The notes beneath the pieces were generated by a model. The model saw only the letters and a list, made by a program, of their open reading frames with translations. It made no database searches and was not told the DNA's origin. 64,000 nucleotides of DNA from Patella vulgata (taxonomy: Eukaryota; Mollusca; Gastropoda; Patellidae). Numbering within the stretch: position 1 is the first letter of the stretch; each line of letters opens with the position of its first letter. This document shows positions 34,801-44,850 of this stretch, one piece after another. The stretch is from the NCBI RefSeq assembly GCF_932274485.2, contig NC_065882.2:75666767-75730766 (forward strand). Reading direction: 5' to 3'. The position numbers and the translations under genes were made by a program.

Positions 34801-37800
34801 AGTTTAGGAGCAGAACAGTAGGACGTTAAACCCCATTTCAATTCATTTCATTTCCGTCAGTTACCCTTAGCAACCCGACATTTGATTAGCTTCAGACCAG
34901 AAGTATAAGAAATGGAATGAAATGGGGTTTAACGTCCTACTGTTCTGCTCCGATTGGGCTAATGAAGACGCCGCCGCCACGGCCTACTCTTATATCGAAT
35001 TCCAACGGCCAAAGGATATTTTACGTGCATGTCCCATCCGAACGACTAGACAAATGTCCTTGTCAGGCCTTCCGTCCTTCACCACTGACAGGGGAAGCCA
35101 CGCCGGAAAATCCGGAGGAACTGTCTCGGCCAACAACGGGAGCGACCTCCTGGCTAGCGAGCCAGCGTCTTACTCACTTTGCAGTTATTATTACCTATGG
35201 AAGCAGAGAGTGGTAACAGAAAATATGCGATTTTCAGCTCACTGATAATTCCGATGAAGATAACTTGGTGTTGTATTAGACTTTCAATTCATAAAAAGAA
35301 TTGACTGCCACGTGATCAGAAAAAAGCGATATTATTTGTTGAAATTTTTCACGTTTTTCTCACAGATTCTATAACATCTAATACCACTTCATTTTTATTT
35401 GAGAGCTTCACTAAACTAACTCTCTTTGTTGTACTACTGTCTAGTAATAGCAAGTGTACGTGCATATTATGAAGATTCTTGTTTTGGTGAAGGCGAAGAT
35501 TGGCGTTTATCATCGATTACAGACTAGTTTACCCAGTTGAATCGATTAGACAATCAAACTCTCAGCAAAACAATTAAACAACGATGGATTGTATTAAGCA
35601 AAGAGTCAGTCTTCGGCTTCTCTTGTTGAATAAGTGCACCACAAATGTGTTTAGAGCAAAAATTCAAATGATACCTGATGCGATTCCATTTGTTTTATTA
35701 ACAAAAATAGGCCAACTAAGCAAACATGTGTCGACTCCGTCAAAATAATCGGTAATATGTCAATGTGCGAAAACTACAGAAGTTTTGTTTGAGCAAATGA
35801 ACATTAAAAGCTCTACAGAAAATAATGTCGAAAGATTTCGGTTATTACTTTTCGGATTGTTCGAGTTTTTATTTTCTAAATATATCGGATTGTTCGAGTT
35901 TTTATTTTATAAATATATCGATTCTTAGCGAGGTAGCCATGGTATGTTTTTGAAGTCCACGTAAATCAAAAATCTAAGAATTTATTTTTACTGTTTGTCT
36001 TTGCAAAACAATAATTGGCGGGAGAAATTCACATATCCACAACATCCCTACCATTTGCCTTTTTGTTATCTGTTAAAATACAGTACATATTTCATTATTC
36101 ATTATTCATTTCAATTATTGTCCTGCCCGGTACCAACCAGTTTTAGCCTTTCCTTCGGTCATCTACCGTAATCTTCCTTTGTTAAGGTATTATTGGAATT
36201 GCGACTAAACTCCATATAATTGACTGGCTTAAAGCCTGAATACTGCTCGGTGGGGGTGGGGGCTGTTTAGTCCCAATTATCCAGTGATACGAAGGGTGAC
36301 GAGCAAGTATTTGCTACTTGACATGGTTCTATAGGAGATTGAAATTAATGTGGTCAGGGGCCTGTTTCACCAAATTTTAACTAAGATAAAATCCAAATTT
36401 TAGAAATTTAAATGGATAATATTAGATTGATTTTAGTGCTTAGCCAATCAAAATTGAAGTATATACTAAAATTTGGATTTTATCTTTAGTTGAAATTTCG
36501 TGAAACAGGCCCCTGGGCTGTTCAGTCTCGACCACCAAGTCACACGGAGGCCAGAAAGCGGTAGCAGACAATGAAGCATTTGGTGTTTGACCCAAGACAG
36601 GTTGAAGAAAGTCAGTCCTCTTCTTATGGTCTTTAGAAATCAATGGAATTAGCCATCCGTCTACGTTTGGGTTTGTCCGACCTCGATCATCCTGGGAGGA
36701 ACTTTATCGATCATATTTTTGAGCTATAATTAGCCGGGAATGACAGTCGACAGGGGAGAGGAATGTTTGTATGTCGTTTTGCACCAACAAATCTTCTGCC
36801 TAATCAAATTGCAACCAGTGAAAAATGTGTACCCGGACATATTTCTAGAGACAACCATTTGACTTCTTATATTTGACATAGAGACATAAATACCTAACTA
36901 GAGTTACGTGGATGTTCTGAAAGCGGCCATGCGCAGATGACAAAATAAAGTTTCCCACTGGAACTACACGCGAGGTCATCTGCTCTCTCTCTCTCTTTCT
37001 CTCTAGTTCAGCTAGATCTTTTCTCGGTTATTAGAGAGAGATGGGGTTTCTCGTCCACTCGGCACAAACTTTGTCATTTCGGGACAAACATATGGTTCAA
37101 TTTTATTTCAATAATTCGCTTGCGCGTAGAGGTCTTTAGTAGTGGAAGGAAACCGGAGGATCCGGAGAAAACCGACGAGGTTGGTCTCGGCTATTAACAC
37201 AGACTGTAACTTACTTTCAAATTTAATTTATGGAATTTCTAAGCACTATTGTCTAGCGGAACCTTCTGCGTCGTAATCATTAAAGAAAATACATTGATCA
37301 ATATCATTTGATCATACAGAATCAATTCCAAAAATAGTGTCAATCGAGTGAAAAGGGGGAATTTCGGTGCACAACGCAATTGCCGACTGCATAAAATATC
37401 TCAACCAATCATGACAACTGAAACATATTTGTTACTTAAAATACGTCACGATTCTACTCACATCACCTCAGCTGTCGGGACTGCCAGAACTGTGACAGGG
37501 CTGAATTCCGTATCACTTGATTGCAATTCTGTAAATTCGGGACGTTCCGCACTGACAATCGAGCACGCCCAGTATCAGTTGGCGGATCACGTCCATATTA
37601 TAAATATCACATAATCTTTCCAGTTGATATCATTTTAAAACATTTTAAACGAACCATTTAAACATTGAAGCATTCATAAACCAGCGCTTTACTCGATTTT
37701 GTTAAAGTTTTTTTTTTTAAATTTTGGGGAGGTGTGATTTTTTGATAGTTGGTATAATTTTGGATCTGGTTTTAATTTTCAGAAAAATTATTGTCCTGCT

Positions 37801-40800
37801 ATACATTGATTTAAACAGGTTTTGGTATAATGTTTACTAAAGTCATGATCAAAATTCCCTTCCTGCAAGAAGGAGCGGGTGGTCATGTCCTGAAATCCTA
37901 CGGCAAAGTTGGCTTTAATTGTTTAAGCCCTAGCGGACCAATTGTCCGAGAAGCTAAAATCCAGTATACACAGACATACAAACATAGAACTGTAAATACA
38001 ATATTCCAGGCTTCCGTTCTATCATTTTGATATTTCAAGTTTTTGTATGAATGTTGCTAAAACTTACAAAAAACAATCTATTGCATTTTCGATGTTTGTT
38101 TTTTCCAGAACGTTCCAACTAAACTAACTGATATCTAAATTTTCCTTAAAGGTAAACCTTTTATCATATTCACTAATTTAAAAATGTCGAAGTCGGATGA
38201 AGGTCAAAATAAGTTTGTTCGTTGGTTGAACACTGTCTTTTGCATGTATAAAATCCAGTAATTCGTTCACAAATCTATTTCTCCATTTGATTAGATTCGA
38301 CTGAGCGGACCAAGATATCAATTATCGCACATAACAGGGTATACACCTAATATCATTTCTCATTTGAGATACTGACATGGGTAAAATAATTACTATAACA
38401 AATCTAAATTACAAATAATCACACGAAGGAAATATTATCGGTATACGTTCACCTGTCTTATTTTGACGATGTTAGTTAGTACCGGGTTCGACAGGGGTTT
38501 TGCCGTCTGGTTTTATCTTGTCATTGGTACAGGACTCGGGTTCTGATAGGACAAAGCGTACGTTTTTTTTTCTGGTAGGAGAAAATCAGCGGCCCAGTGA
38601 TTGTTTTACTGTACCAAATACATCAATAATAAAACCATGTGCAAAGTTTTGTGTTTCTGGATCAAATATATTTCTCATTAAGTCTGATAATGCTTTGTGA
38701 ACTTGGGCCCGGGTTGTGCAGAAAGGTAAAACGTTAAACACCATCTCAGTTTGTATTCGTTTTACGTATGTCTGTCTATACTTTAGATGTCTTGTGAGTT
38801 CTTTATACGGCTAGCCAAATAATGTATTCTTTATTATATATAAGGAAGATTACAGAGAAAATATGAAACATTTAGAGCACAGTTCGCCATGACGTTATTT
38901 TTTTTTCTTTTACAGAACAGTGTCTGGAGAGTTTTTCTTAAACAATGCATCGATATGTGTATTACCAAAATTCAAATATCTCCCATTGTTCGTTTTAGAT
39001 CCTAAAGCTTGTGAACGCTAAACAAAACGAAGATATCCATGGGAATTGCTGTAGACCTAGGTTGAGATGTTGACTCACTAAACTGTAGGTCCCGTGTTCC
39101 ATCCCGGTGTTGGGCGAAGAAGCTAATCGGGACTTTCTAGCGTGGTTTCTCCTTTTCAGTGCTGCAGGACGGCGGTCCTGTCATGGGACAATGGATGTCG
39201 AGGTCCCTATACACATTGGTGTACACGTAAGAGAGCCCTTGACGGTTGGAATTGTAAATAAGAGTACCGCTGTCCGTGCACAATGTCCCTCATAGTACAC
39301 TGTAAGGTGTATGCCCGTCTACATTAGCCCAGTCGGAACAAAACAGTAGGACGTTAAACCCGTTCCATTTCATTTCATCGTGTAAAAAGACAAAGATACC
39401 CATGGGAGTTGCTGTACACCTGGGTCGTATTGATTAATCGTGCAATAGAATCAACTCCTACAGTCAATTTAAAAAATATGCCCACGGTTATGTTTAGTTG
39501 TTTAGACATTGTGAAATAGCGGTGAAAGAGTTTTTTGGATGGCACTATTTCGGTGTTGGTGGGATTATTCATTATATCAATAGAAACATCCTTGCTGACG
39601 CTAGAAATTTTCGATTGCGAATTCCGAAGTTGACTTTCTGTTTCCGATATGGCGGTTAGATAGAGGCGCATTTTAAAGTCAAAGCCGGATAGTTCAGTTT
39701 GTTTTAAAATTGCTCCAGGCTGCGTTGTGCTGGTAGACTCGCCTTTTTAATTTTTTAAATGTCTTGTGATCAAAAACAGAGTATACGTTGAATGTTTTGT
39801 GTGCATGAACAGATTGAATAATATTTTATCGACTTTATAATGATAAACGGTTGTTCAGCTATCACAGCATTAGTTTACGACGAAGATTACAGTCTAGCCT
39901 TATCGACATTCAGACAGTTAGAACTTTAGACTTAGATTTCTGTAAAACTAAAATTTCATTCATTTTATTTTGCTTTCCGAGAGCCGCTATGGCTCAGTGA
40001 ATAAGACGCTGGCTTGCTAACCTGGAGGCCCAGTATTCGATCCCGGTGTTATCGGAAATGGGGTTTAACGTCCACTCGACACAAATTAAATCATTTCGGG
40101 ATTAACACATGGTTCAATTTTATTTTAATAATTTACTTCCGCGTAGGGGCCTTTATCAGTGGGAGGAAACCAGGGGACCCGGAGAAAACCCACGAGGTTG
40201 GACAGGCGACCCTACACCTTGTCACGTACAACCGGGGAATGGAAACAACGCCAGTTGATTCAATGACAGACCTTACGATACACGTGCTAACCATTCGGCC
40301 ATCGAACCCCGCATGTGTTAATCGGGACTTCCCGGCGTGGTTTCTAGCAAGGGGCAACGTATCGTCGTTCGGATGGGACGAAAACGGGGGTCCCTGTATA
40401 CATTGCCGTACACGTAAATGAGACCTTGACATTTGGAAATCTAAATAAGAATAGACACTAGTGTCGCGGTCCGGGTAAAATTTCCCTCATAGCACAATGT
40501 GTGGCGTATGCCCGTCTTCATTACCCCAGTTGGTGTTGACTAATAGGACGTAAAATCCCATTTCATTTCACTTTTTTGCCTTCCTGTATATTGCTAGCTT
40601 CAGATAATCAACAATTTCTGAGATAAAACTAAAACTCATTCCGATATATTAGATTGATTTAGATAAATTTTAAATTTCCGGGTATTCTTGTACTTACCTT
40701 GGTCAAATTTAATGTCTTCATCTCCTAAATTTCTATTGATGCTGTTGGATGTTGTCCCTGCATGATAATTATGTGTAGAGCTAGTAGGTAAGGTCGTTAC

Positions 40801-41415
40801 TGTTGTCGTTCTCGTTCTCGTTAATTCCGTAGGTCGTGTGCTGTATTTTGTTTCTTGCACTTTCATCCATTTTTTAGACGCTTTCTCGTCATGCCGCTTT
40901 CCGTTCGGTTCCGTTAGATTTACCTTTAAACTGTCCATAGTTGTTGTCGTGAAACGAACGTACGGAGATTTTGACTTTTTCAGATGTTCGTTGCGTTTAG
41001 GTTTGGTCGTAAGTGGTTTGGTAGGGACCGTGGTTGTTTTTAATGAGACCGTCATGCTTTTTTTCGTATCTACTGCAATTAATAAATCGTCGATTTCATT
41101 TTCGTGTTTTAATTTTGGGTTCCATTTTTTCGGTAACGGGATTCTGTTAACCGAACAGTCGTCCCATCTAGAACCTTCCGGAACACAATTTCTGGCATCA
41201 TTTCCCCAAACTTGACCCATAGGACATCCAGGCATGGTCAGGGGTTTTCCAAAATGGCAGATGAAATATTTGGAACATTCTGCTGGATCTCGAACCCACT
41301 GAATAGCAACAGCATCCGGGCAGGGATATTCCGCGCTTTTGGAGTGCGTTAATCCTGGCATTAACATAACAGCTATAGCTATTAGCAGCCAATGATGAAA
41401 TCCTCGAAGATACAT
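27560..41415 (-). CDS. Secreted multi-CBM14 (peritrophin-A-like) chitin-binding protein, spliced gene
   Basis: Three coding exons, 40,698-41,415, 33,297-33,512 and 27,564-28,575, join in one frame with canonical GTAAGT donors and AG acceptors. The split codons are G|GT (Gly) and T|GT (Cys). If the stop TAA at 27,562-27,560 is used the product has 649 residues. It consists of a signal peptide (about 1-25), CBM14 module 1 (C32 to C87), a Thr/Ser/Lys-rich linker (about 95-239), module 2 (C243 to C302), a Cys-rich divergent module (about 312-381), and four regular modules to the end (CGYRWWGW). CBM14 modules bind chitin through six cysteines in three disulfides. Such secreted multi-module proteins occur in peritrophic matrices, eggshell layers and mollusc shell or periostracum matrix, and the sequence alone does not choose between these. 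No catalytic domain is present. Introns are full of SINEs and MITEs. Confidence 0.85.
27564..28575 (-). CDS. CBM14 gene exon 3: five chitin-binding modules
   Basis: The acceptor cattttttcag precedes 28,575, and gtaagt follows 27,564. The 1,012-bp exon starts with the last two bases of a Cys codon. It encodes a Cys-dense segment (CEYTVNQCTTSDCVPC), a divergent module with fewer regularly spaced cysteines (about residues 334-381), and then four standard modules. Examples are CYFRPDGYYPDEQSRCGMFF, CFDREDGFHADPYGRCGFYF, NGCRNYYECGRGV and KGCSYYYECYNQAF. Each has the C-x(12-15)-C-x(5)-C-x(9-12)-C pattern with aromatic residues before the third Cys. The donor's own TAA would end the frame at once if the intron were retained, so the C-terminus CGYRWWG(W) is nearly fixed either way. 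Confidence 0.9.
29396..29632 (+). repeat. Three tandem tRNA-like units, the last fused to a SINE tail
   Basis: Units start at 29,396, 29,484 and 29,564 with ggagaccacggtgg-like sequence. The first two contain a perfect B box (ggttcgaccccc) and an A-box-like ggtgggtaagacatcgg, and close with gtcttggtctctttcattta-type ends that pair with the unit start. The third unit lacks the B box and passes directly into gggacgttaaaccccatttc and a short CT/TA tract. This is a third tRNA-derived family with the same 3' core as SINE-A and SINE-B. Confidence 0.7.
30076..30310 (-). repeat. SINE-A, near complete, no CT tail
   Basis: Runs from ggtttaacgtccactcgaca through gagaaaacccacgaggttgg and ccggggattcgaaaccacg to ccattcagccatccaaccc. 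It abuts the GA tract of the next copy. Confidence 0.88.
30310..30496 (-). repeat. SINE-A, tail plus half of body, with 66-bp GA tract
   Basis: The GA-rich tract 30,310-30,375 is the inverted CT tail, followed by taatgtccacgcgacacaaa and gagaaaacccacgaggttgg. The copy stops before the tRNA-like head. Confidence 0.85.
30529..30601 (+). repeat. SINE-B 3' tail fragment
   Basis: Contains cccgtcttcattaacccgg, ttggtgaagtaaagcag and ttaaacccccattttatttc, the 3' end of SINE-B. A G run at 30,667-30,680 follows and then non-coding sequence. Confidence 0.75.
31285..31385 (+). repeat. Diverged SINE-A-like fragment
   Basis: gcatggtttcgattccaggc, gtttcctcc, cgaattattgaaatg and atggacgttaaacc occur in SINE-A order but with a deletion in the middle. 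Confidence 0.5.
31805..31887 (-). repeat. SINE-A tail fragment with GA tract
   Basis: A GA tract, then atggggtttaacgtccactc and actaggtcatttcgggacta. The rest of the element is missing. Confidence 0.85.
32800..32958. mobile_element. Palindromic MITE, GGGCCTGTTTCACGAAATTT ends, copy 1
   Basis: Arms of at least 50 bp (ggggcctgtttcacgaaatt ... aatttcgtgaaacagggccc) surround a short AT-rich centre with gattgattttagtgcttagc. A near-identical copy lies at 36,355-36,515. Confidence 0.8.
33297..33512 (-). CDS. CBM14 gene exon 2: one chitin-binding module
   Basis: The acceptor ttttgtctttcgcag precedes 33,512 and the donor gtaagt follows 33,297. The 216-bp exon begins with two bases of a Gly codon and ends with one base of a Cys codon, matching exons 1 and 3. 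It encodes one CBM14 module with cysteines at about 243, 257, 263, 281, 294 and 302 (CWGNEGLLLPHEINCHWYYN), plus a short link (GNRFEAVDR). The aromatic pair WYY before the third Cys is typical for chitin contact. Confidence 0.88.
34346..34432 (-). CDS. Possible 87-bp cassette exon of the CBM14 gene
   Basis: On the minus strand, gtgtggcccag precedes 34,432 and gtaggt follows 34,346. The segment is open, 87 bp (29 codons), and phase 1 at both ends. Its inclusion between exons 1 and 2 would therefore keep the frame and add KPCRILRIQYLPTVLSDVTV and a further stretch with one more Cys. It does not form a CBM14 module. The polypyrimidine tract is weak. It may simply be intron. Confidence 0.2.
34560..34853 (+). 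repeat. SINE-B, head missing
   Basis: Starts cagattttccggcgtggtcc and continues through ctgacaaggacagctgtcta, ggcagttggaattcgatata and aacagtaggacgttaaaccc to an atttcattt tail. Confidence 0.9.
34910..35179 (-). repeat. SINE-B, with part of the tRNA-like head
   Basis: Reverse copy from ggaatgaaatggggtttaac to ctagcgagccagcgtcttac, with an internal deletion after gaagacgccgccgcc. The 35,180-35,850 sequence that follows is non-coding. Confidence 0.88.
35855..35930. repeat. Tandem duplication of ~36 bp
   Basis: tcggattgttcgagttttta followed by ttttctaaatata occurs twice in succession with one or two changes. Confidence 0.85.
36355..36515. mobile_element. Palindromic MITE, GGGCCTGTTTCAC ends, copy 2
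   Basis: Ends caggggcctgtttcac and gtgaaacaggcccctg are perfect inverses. The interior is almost the same as 32,800-32,958, including gattgattttagtgcttagc. The 36,516-37,031 sequence is non-coding with a CT tract at 36,982. Confidence 0.8.
37032..37175 (-). repeat. SINE-A 3' half
   Basis: Begins gagagagatggggtttctcg, passes ttatttcaataattcgcttg and ends gagaaaaccgacgaggttgg. The tRNA-like head is absent. Confidence 0.85.
37176..38479. other. Intronic non-coding sequence
   Basis: AT-rich. An 88-codon plus-strand frame at 37,348-37,614 is compositionally mixed (VGTARTVTGLNSVSLDCNS) but has no known domain and no splice support. Confidence 0.4.
38480..38748 (+). repeat. SINE-B remnant interrupted by a MITE family E fragment
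   Basis: The outer pieces (gggttttgccgtctggtttt at 38,496 and aaaggtaaaacgttaaacac at 38,723) are diverged SINE-B. The inner part 38,605-38,710 (ccatgtgcaaagttttgtgt, ctttgtgaacttgggccc) matches MITE family E. Confidence 0.5.
39045..39379 (+). repeat. SINE-B, nearly complete, diverged
   Basis: A degenerate tRNA-like head (gttgagatgttgactcac, gttccatcccggtgtt), the central domain (ggatgtcgaggtccctatac) and the 3' end (acagtaggacgttaaaccc, atttcatttc) are in family order. Confidence 0.8.
39977..40574 (+). repeat. SINE-B split by a SINE-A insertion
   Basis: The head (gccgctatggctcagtgaat, ttcgatcccggtgttatcgg) is at 39,977-40,055. The body resumes at 40,315 (gtgttaatcgggacttcccg) and ends in cccatttcatttcac. 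Between them sits a reverse SINE-A, so this SINE-B is the older insertion. Confidence 0.85.
40056..40314 (-). repeat. SINE-A nested in SINE-B
   Basis: Runs from aaatggggtttaacgtccac through gagaaaacccacgaggttgg to ccattcggccatcgaacccc. The flanks gtgttatcgg (40,046-40,055) and gtgttaatcgg (40,315-40,325) form an imperfect target duplication. Confidence 0.88.
40698..41415 (-). CDS. CBM14 gene exon 1: signal peptide, first module, Thr-rich linker
   Basis: The ATG at 41,415 opens MYLRGFHHWLLIAIAVMLMP, a classic signal peptide likely cleaved after about residue 24-27 (LTHSKSAEYP). Module 1 follows with cysteines at 32, 47, 53, 64, 77 and 87 (spacing 14-5-10-12-9), including CSKYFICHFGKPLTMPGCPM. 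Residues 95-239 form a basic, Thr/Ser-rich linker (KTTTVPTKPLTTKPK, RTRTTTVTTLPTSST) that looks extended and O-glycosylated. The donor aag|gtaagt after 40,698 leaves one base of a Gly codon, which matches the exon 2 acceptor. The start is chosen because it is the first Met and gives a complete signal peptide. Confidence 0.88.
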
Positions 41416-42925
41416 GAAAACGACTCTTGAACAATTATCAGTTTAAAATAAAATGTCTCGAAGGTTTCAATTTTTTAATAAAAATTAAAAATAACCTTTA
41501 AAATGTCATTAGAACACAAATTTCTTAATATATTTCCTCGAGTTTTTAGAATTAAACTGTTTCAAAACTTCTTTGAAAAAATAAACCCAAGTAAAAGTAT
41601 CCCTAAAATCAGCACCAGATTCTGGATTCCTCAAACGACGTCAGAATACTTCTGGAATTAGTTTCAGCGAGAGATCTCCAAATCACGACACCTACTTCTA
41701 GAGACGTTCGTTCACGACACCGATTAAGACAAGACTGATTCGGTCTTCGTCTCCAAGTGCTCAGGTAAGAAAGATACACGCGATTGATTGCCAAAATTGC
41801 CTGTCCTGTCAACAAAGATTTGGGGTACGTTACAGCCGGTTTGTTTGAGTGTTATCGATCATCGCGCGATATCTCAGATTCTGATTACTCTGAATACGCC
41901 GATAATCTCACGGTAAATACCTAGTAATCACAGATGACATTTTGTTACGGTGTTGCCAAAATCCAGGAGGGGATGAAGGAAGAAAGTATTAGAGACCTGG
42001 CAGGCCGATTGAAACAGAAAAACGTCTTTAATCTGAAAGTGATAAGACCTCGGGGTTAATTAGCACACCAGCCATAGGGTCAACACTGACCAGGTTGACA
42101 ATGAAACCGGTCAGTGACTGAAAAAAATATTTTAAAAAAGTCGGCCAGATTTTCAGAAGCTTCATCCATTTTCTGGTCTTTCGTAAGCTGCGTAAAAAAA
42201 TGATGGTATCTAGCCAAGATAAAGAGAGTTTTTTTATGATCAGTCTGTCTACCTTGGTTCGCAACCATGTATTTACGGTTACTCTGTTGATCTTAATGTG
42301 ATAGCATCAAATAACTTATTTTATTTACGCCTTCCCGAGGATTTGTCCGGTATTTCCCTTAATGGAAATTTAAATATCTTCATTTTTAGAATTATACCAG
42401 TAGATTTTTTTTTGCATTTCAAAAGGCGCCTTAAAGTTTGTGTACATTCGTTGACATTGGTGTGGGTATACATTCACAAAATTAAAAGCTACGGAAACCG
42501 GTAAGGGACCAAGCGTACAATAAAATAGTGCGCGCAAGATATTAATTATCTTGCACAGTTACCCCCCTTGTTCACCTTACAGAATATTATGCATTGTACA
42601 AATAAGTGAGATGAACCCTTTCATTGAACCGATTTAAATTTGAAATATGTTGTACCCGCTCTATAGAGGCTAGTTTTAATTTATATGTACTGTTCAGATT
42701 AGCAAGAGCAAATGCCCTTGGTCTTTTCAGAATAACAAAATTAATGTTTGCTCTTTTCAGAGTAACAAATTAATGTTATCAAAATGTTTAAAGAAATTAA
42801 AGAGGAGAGTTCTTTCAACTGGGTCACAAAGGAAATTATTACAAAGATCTTTTTGTTTGACTACACTGTTCAACAACGTTATAGGTGTTGGATTAAACGG
42901 GAAGGGGGGGGGGGGTTATCGCGTG
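41416..42925. other. Upstream region of the CBM14 gene, no features recognised
   Basis: AT-rich sequence immediately 5' of exon 1 on the minus strand, with no unmistakable TATA box. Short frames at 41,609-42,268 have no domains. A G run occurs at 42,904. Confidence 0.4.
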
Positions 42926-42968
42926 CCCTAGTTTGTGTCGAGTGGACGTGGAATCCCATTTCTCTCTC
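42926..42968 (+). repeat. SINE-A tail fragment
   Basis: cctagtttgtgtcgagtgga followed by cgtggaatcccatttctctc. Confidence 0.7.
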
Positions 42969-43131
42969 CTTAAAGGGAAATGTTCTTGTTGTTTATTTTT
43001 GCTTCTTGTCACAAAAGAGACAGTCAATATACATTCAGTTATACATATTTTGGCGGCTGGAACCAAATCTACCACAATTTGAAGTTTTACCAAAATGGCT
43101 GTTTAACCGTTCCTATAATGAAATAAAAGGT

Positions 43132-43250
43132 AATAAAATGAAATGGGGTTTAAAGTCCTGCTGTTTTGCACCAACCGGCATAATGAAGGTGGGCATGCGC
43201 CATGCAGTGTGCGATGGAGGAAAATTTGACCCAACACTGGGTTGTTCGTC
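43132..43250 (-). repeat. SINE-B 3' fragment
   Basis: aatgaaatggggtttaaagt, ctgctgttttgcaccaaccg and atgcgccatgcagtgtgcga match the reverse 3' third of SINE-B. The 43,251-44,049 sequence is non-coding with nothing recognised. Confidence 0.75.
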
Positions 43251-44049
43251 CATTTCCAGGTCATCCGCCTAGCACCAACGTCTTTATAAGATTAAAGATT
43301 ATTTATGGTGTCAGGTCATGATTTAACACTTTAAGTCTTCATTCTTGTTGTGGAAATCATCCAAACTCTTTATTTAACCATTGCTAGACGCTAAACTGGA
43401 GATTAACGTTTATTGCAGCTAGCATAAAGTAAATTATCGATACGCGTGTTTTAATAGCCCGGAATTCAATGAAAAAGAAGGAAATTATTGGCGGTCCGAG
43501 CTCATCGGTGACACGTTGTATACGTTTCACCAAAAAATATAAGAAAAACTTTTGTCAACGACACAAGTTGTTTGGGTGATAGCGTAATTAACCAATAAAA
43601 TCTATTTATCTAAAACATACACCAGGGCCACCTACAGTTTTCACAAGGAAATGCTGAATTGATGGGGACGTAACCAAAAGATATTTCTATGACCTTCAAG
43701 TAATGTCGAATTATTGCAGTTATAAGGGAATCCCGCAATGAACAATATAATCTAGGCCAAAACAGGCAATTGAATGATAGTGGTGTGTTGTATTCATATC
43801 AACACCACATTGGATGAAATGGAAGGTTAACAAATTGTTTCAAACATTCGTTACATTGCAATCTAGAGTTCCCTTGATCCGCACTTTTGGCTATTCTTGA
43901 CGCTAAGTTAAATTTCATTTTTCGATGCACGCATGAGTTTTGCTGAAATAAGAATGTTTTAATTTGAAAGTGGTTTTCAACGAGGTTAGATAATTAGACG
44001 ATTATAGTATTTCTATTTCAGTTTTAAAGGTAATCATGAAATCTAAAGA

Positions 44050-44335
44050 CACCAGGCCCCAAGTTCACAAAACATTCTCAAACGTAAGTTAAGAATTTAG
44101 TCCGTATTTTAACTAAAATATAGCCCTTTAATGTACCAAATACATCAATAAGAAACTATGTGCAAAGTTTTGTGTTCCGGGATCAGAGATATTTCTCATA
44201 AACAGTGATTGAAAGTTGAGTAAATTCTTAACTTAAATCTACGAATGTTTTCTTAATATTTCTCATAAACAGTGATTGAAAGTTGAGTAAATTCTTAACT
44301 TAAATCTACGAATGTTTTCTTAATAAAAGTGACAA
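44050..44335. mobile_element. MITE family E copy with internal duplication
   Basis: Left end aggccccaagttcacaaaac and subterminal gtaagttaagaatttag. A 70-bp segment starting atttctcataaacagtgatt is present twice in direct tandem, at about 44,190 and 44,258. The second copy is identical to the first over tens of bases, so the duplication is young. Confidence 0.65.
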
Positions 44336-44749
44336 TATCTCTTTAATGCCCCTAATCCGACATTTTGAAAATATATACGAAGCAGTGCATCCTTACTGAT
44401 CATTTTTAGTGTCGACGTTTCGTATTTTGAATAACGATTCGCGATTAGATCCTGTCGTTGTCCATTATTCAATGGAATACCTGAGTGAAGTCAATGCAAT
44501 GCTTGGTATTTTTTGTGAACTGCGAGGTTGGTGGTAAAGTTTAGATTGTGTAATGATTATTGATGGATGGATGTCAATCTGTTCTGCCAGTGTCCCCACC
44601 ACACTTCCTATTGACATATCATTCAATACTCGCTTGTTGTACTCACTTTAACATGGTTGCCAGACACGTGATTTACACAGGCTTAAAACGGTTAGATCTA
44701 TTTGCTAAGGCCAACTTCAAGTTTGGTCAAAGGTCACGAGATGTAAACA
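44336..44749. other. Non-coding stretch, nothing recognised
   Basis: No shared repeat or exon-like frame was seen. Confidence 0.4.
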
Positions 44750-44850
44750 GGGCTAGCGCTAATCCCAACCAGAACCCTAGCCCTGAACCTAGCCCTAATG
44801 TTTACCCCAACCCTAGCGCGTGCCCTAACCTTATTTACATCTCAGCGACA
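44750..44850. repeat. Degenerate CCCTAR/AACCCT telomere-like tract
   Basis: aaccctagccctgaacctag, ccctaatg, aaccctagcg and ccctaacc give about nine irregular hexamers close to the metazoan telomere unit CCCTAA. The Pro/Asn-rich open frame over it is a by-product. The 44,851-45,329 sequence after it is non-coding. Confidence 0.5.
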
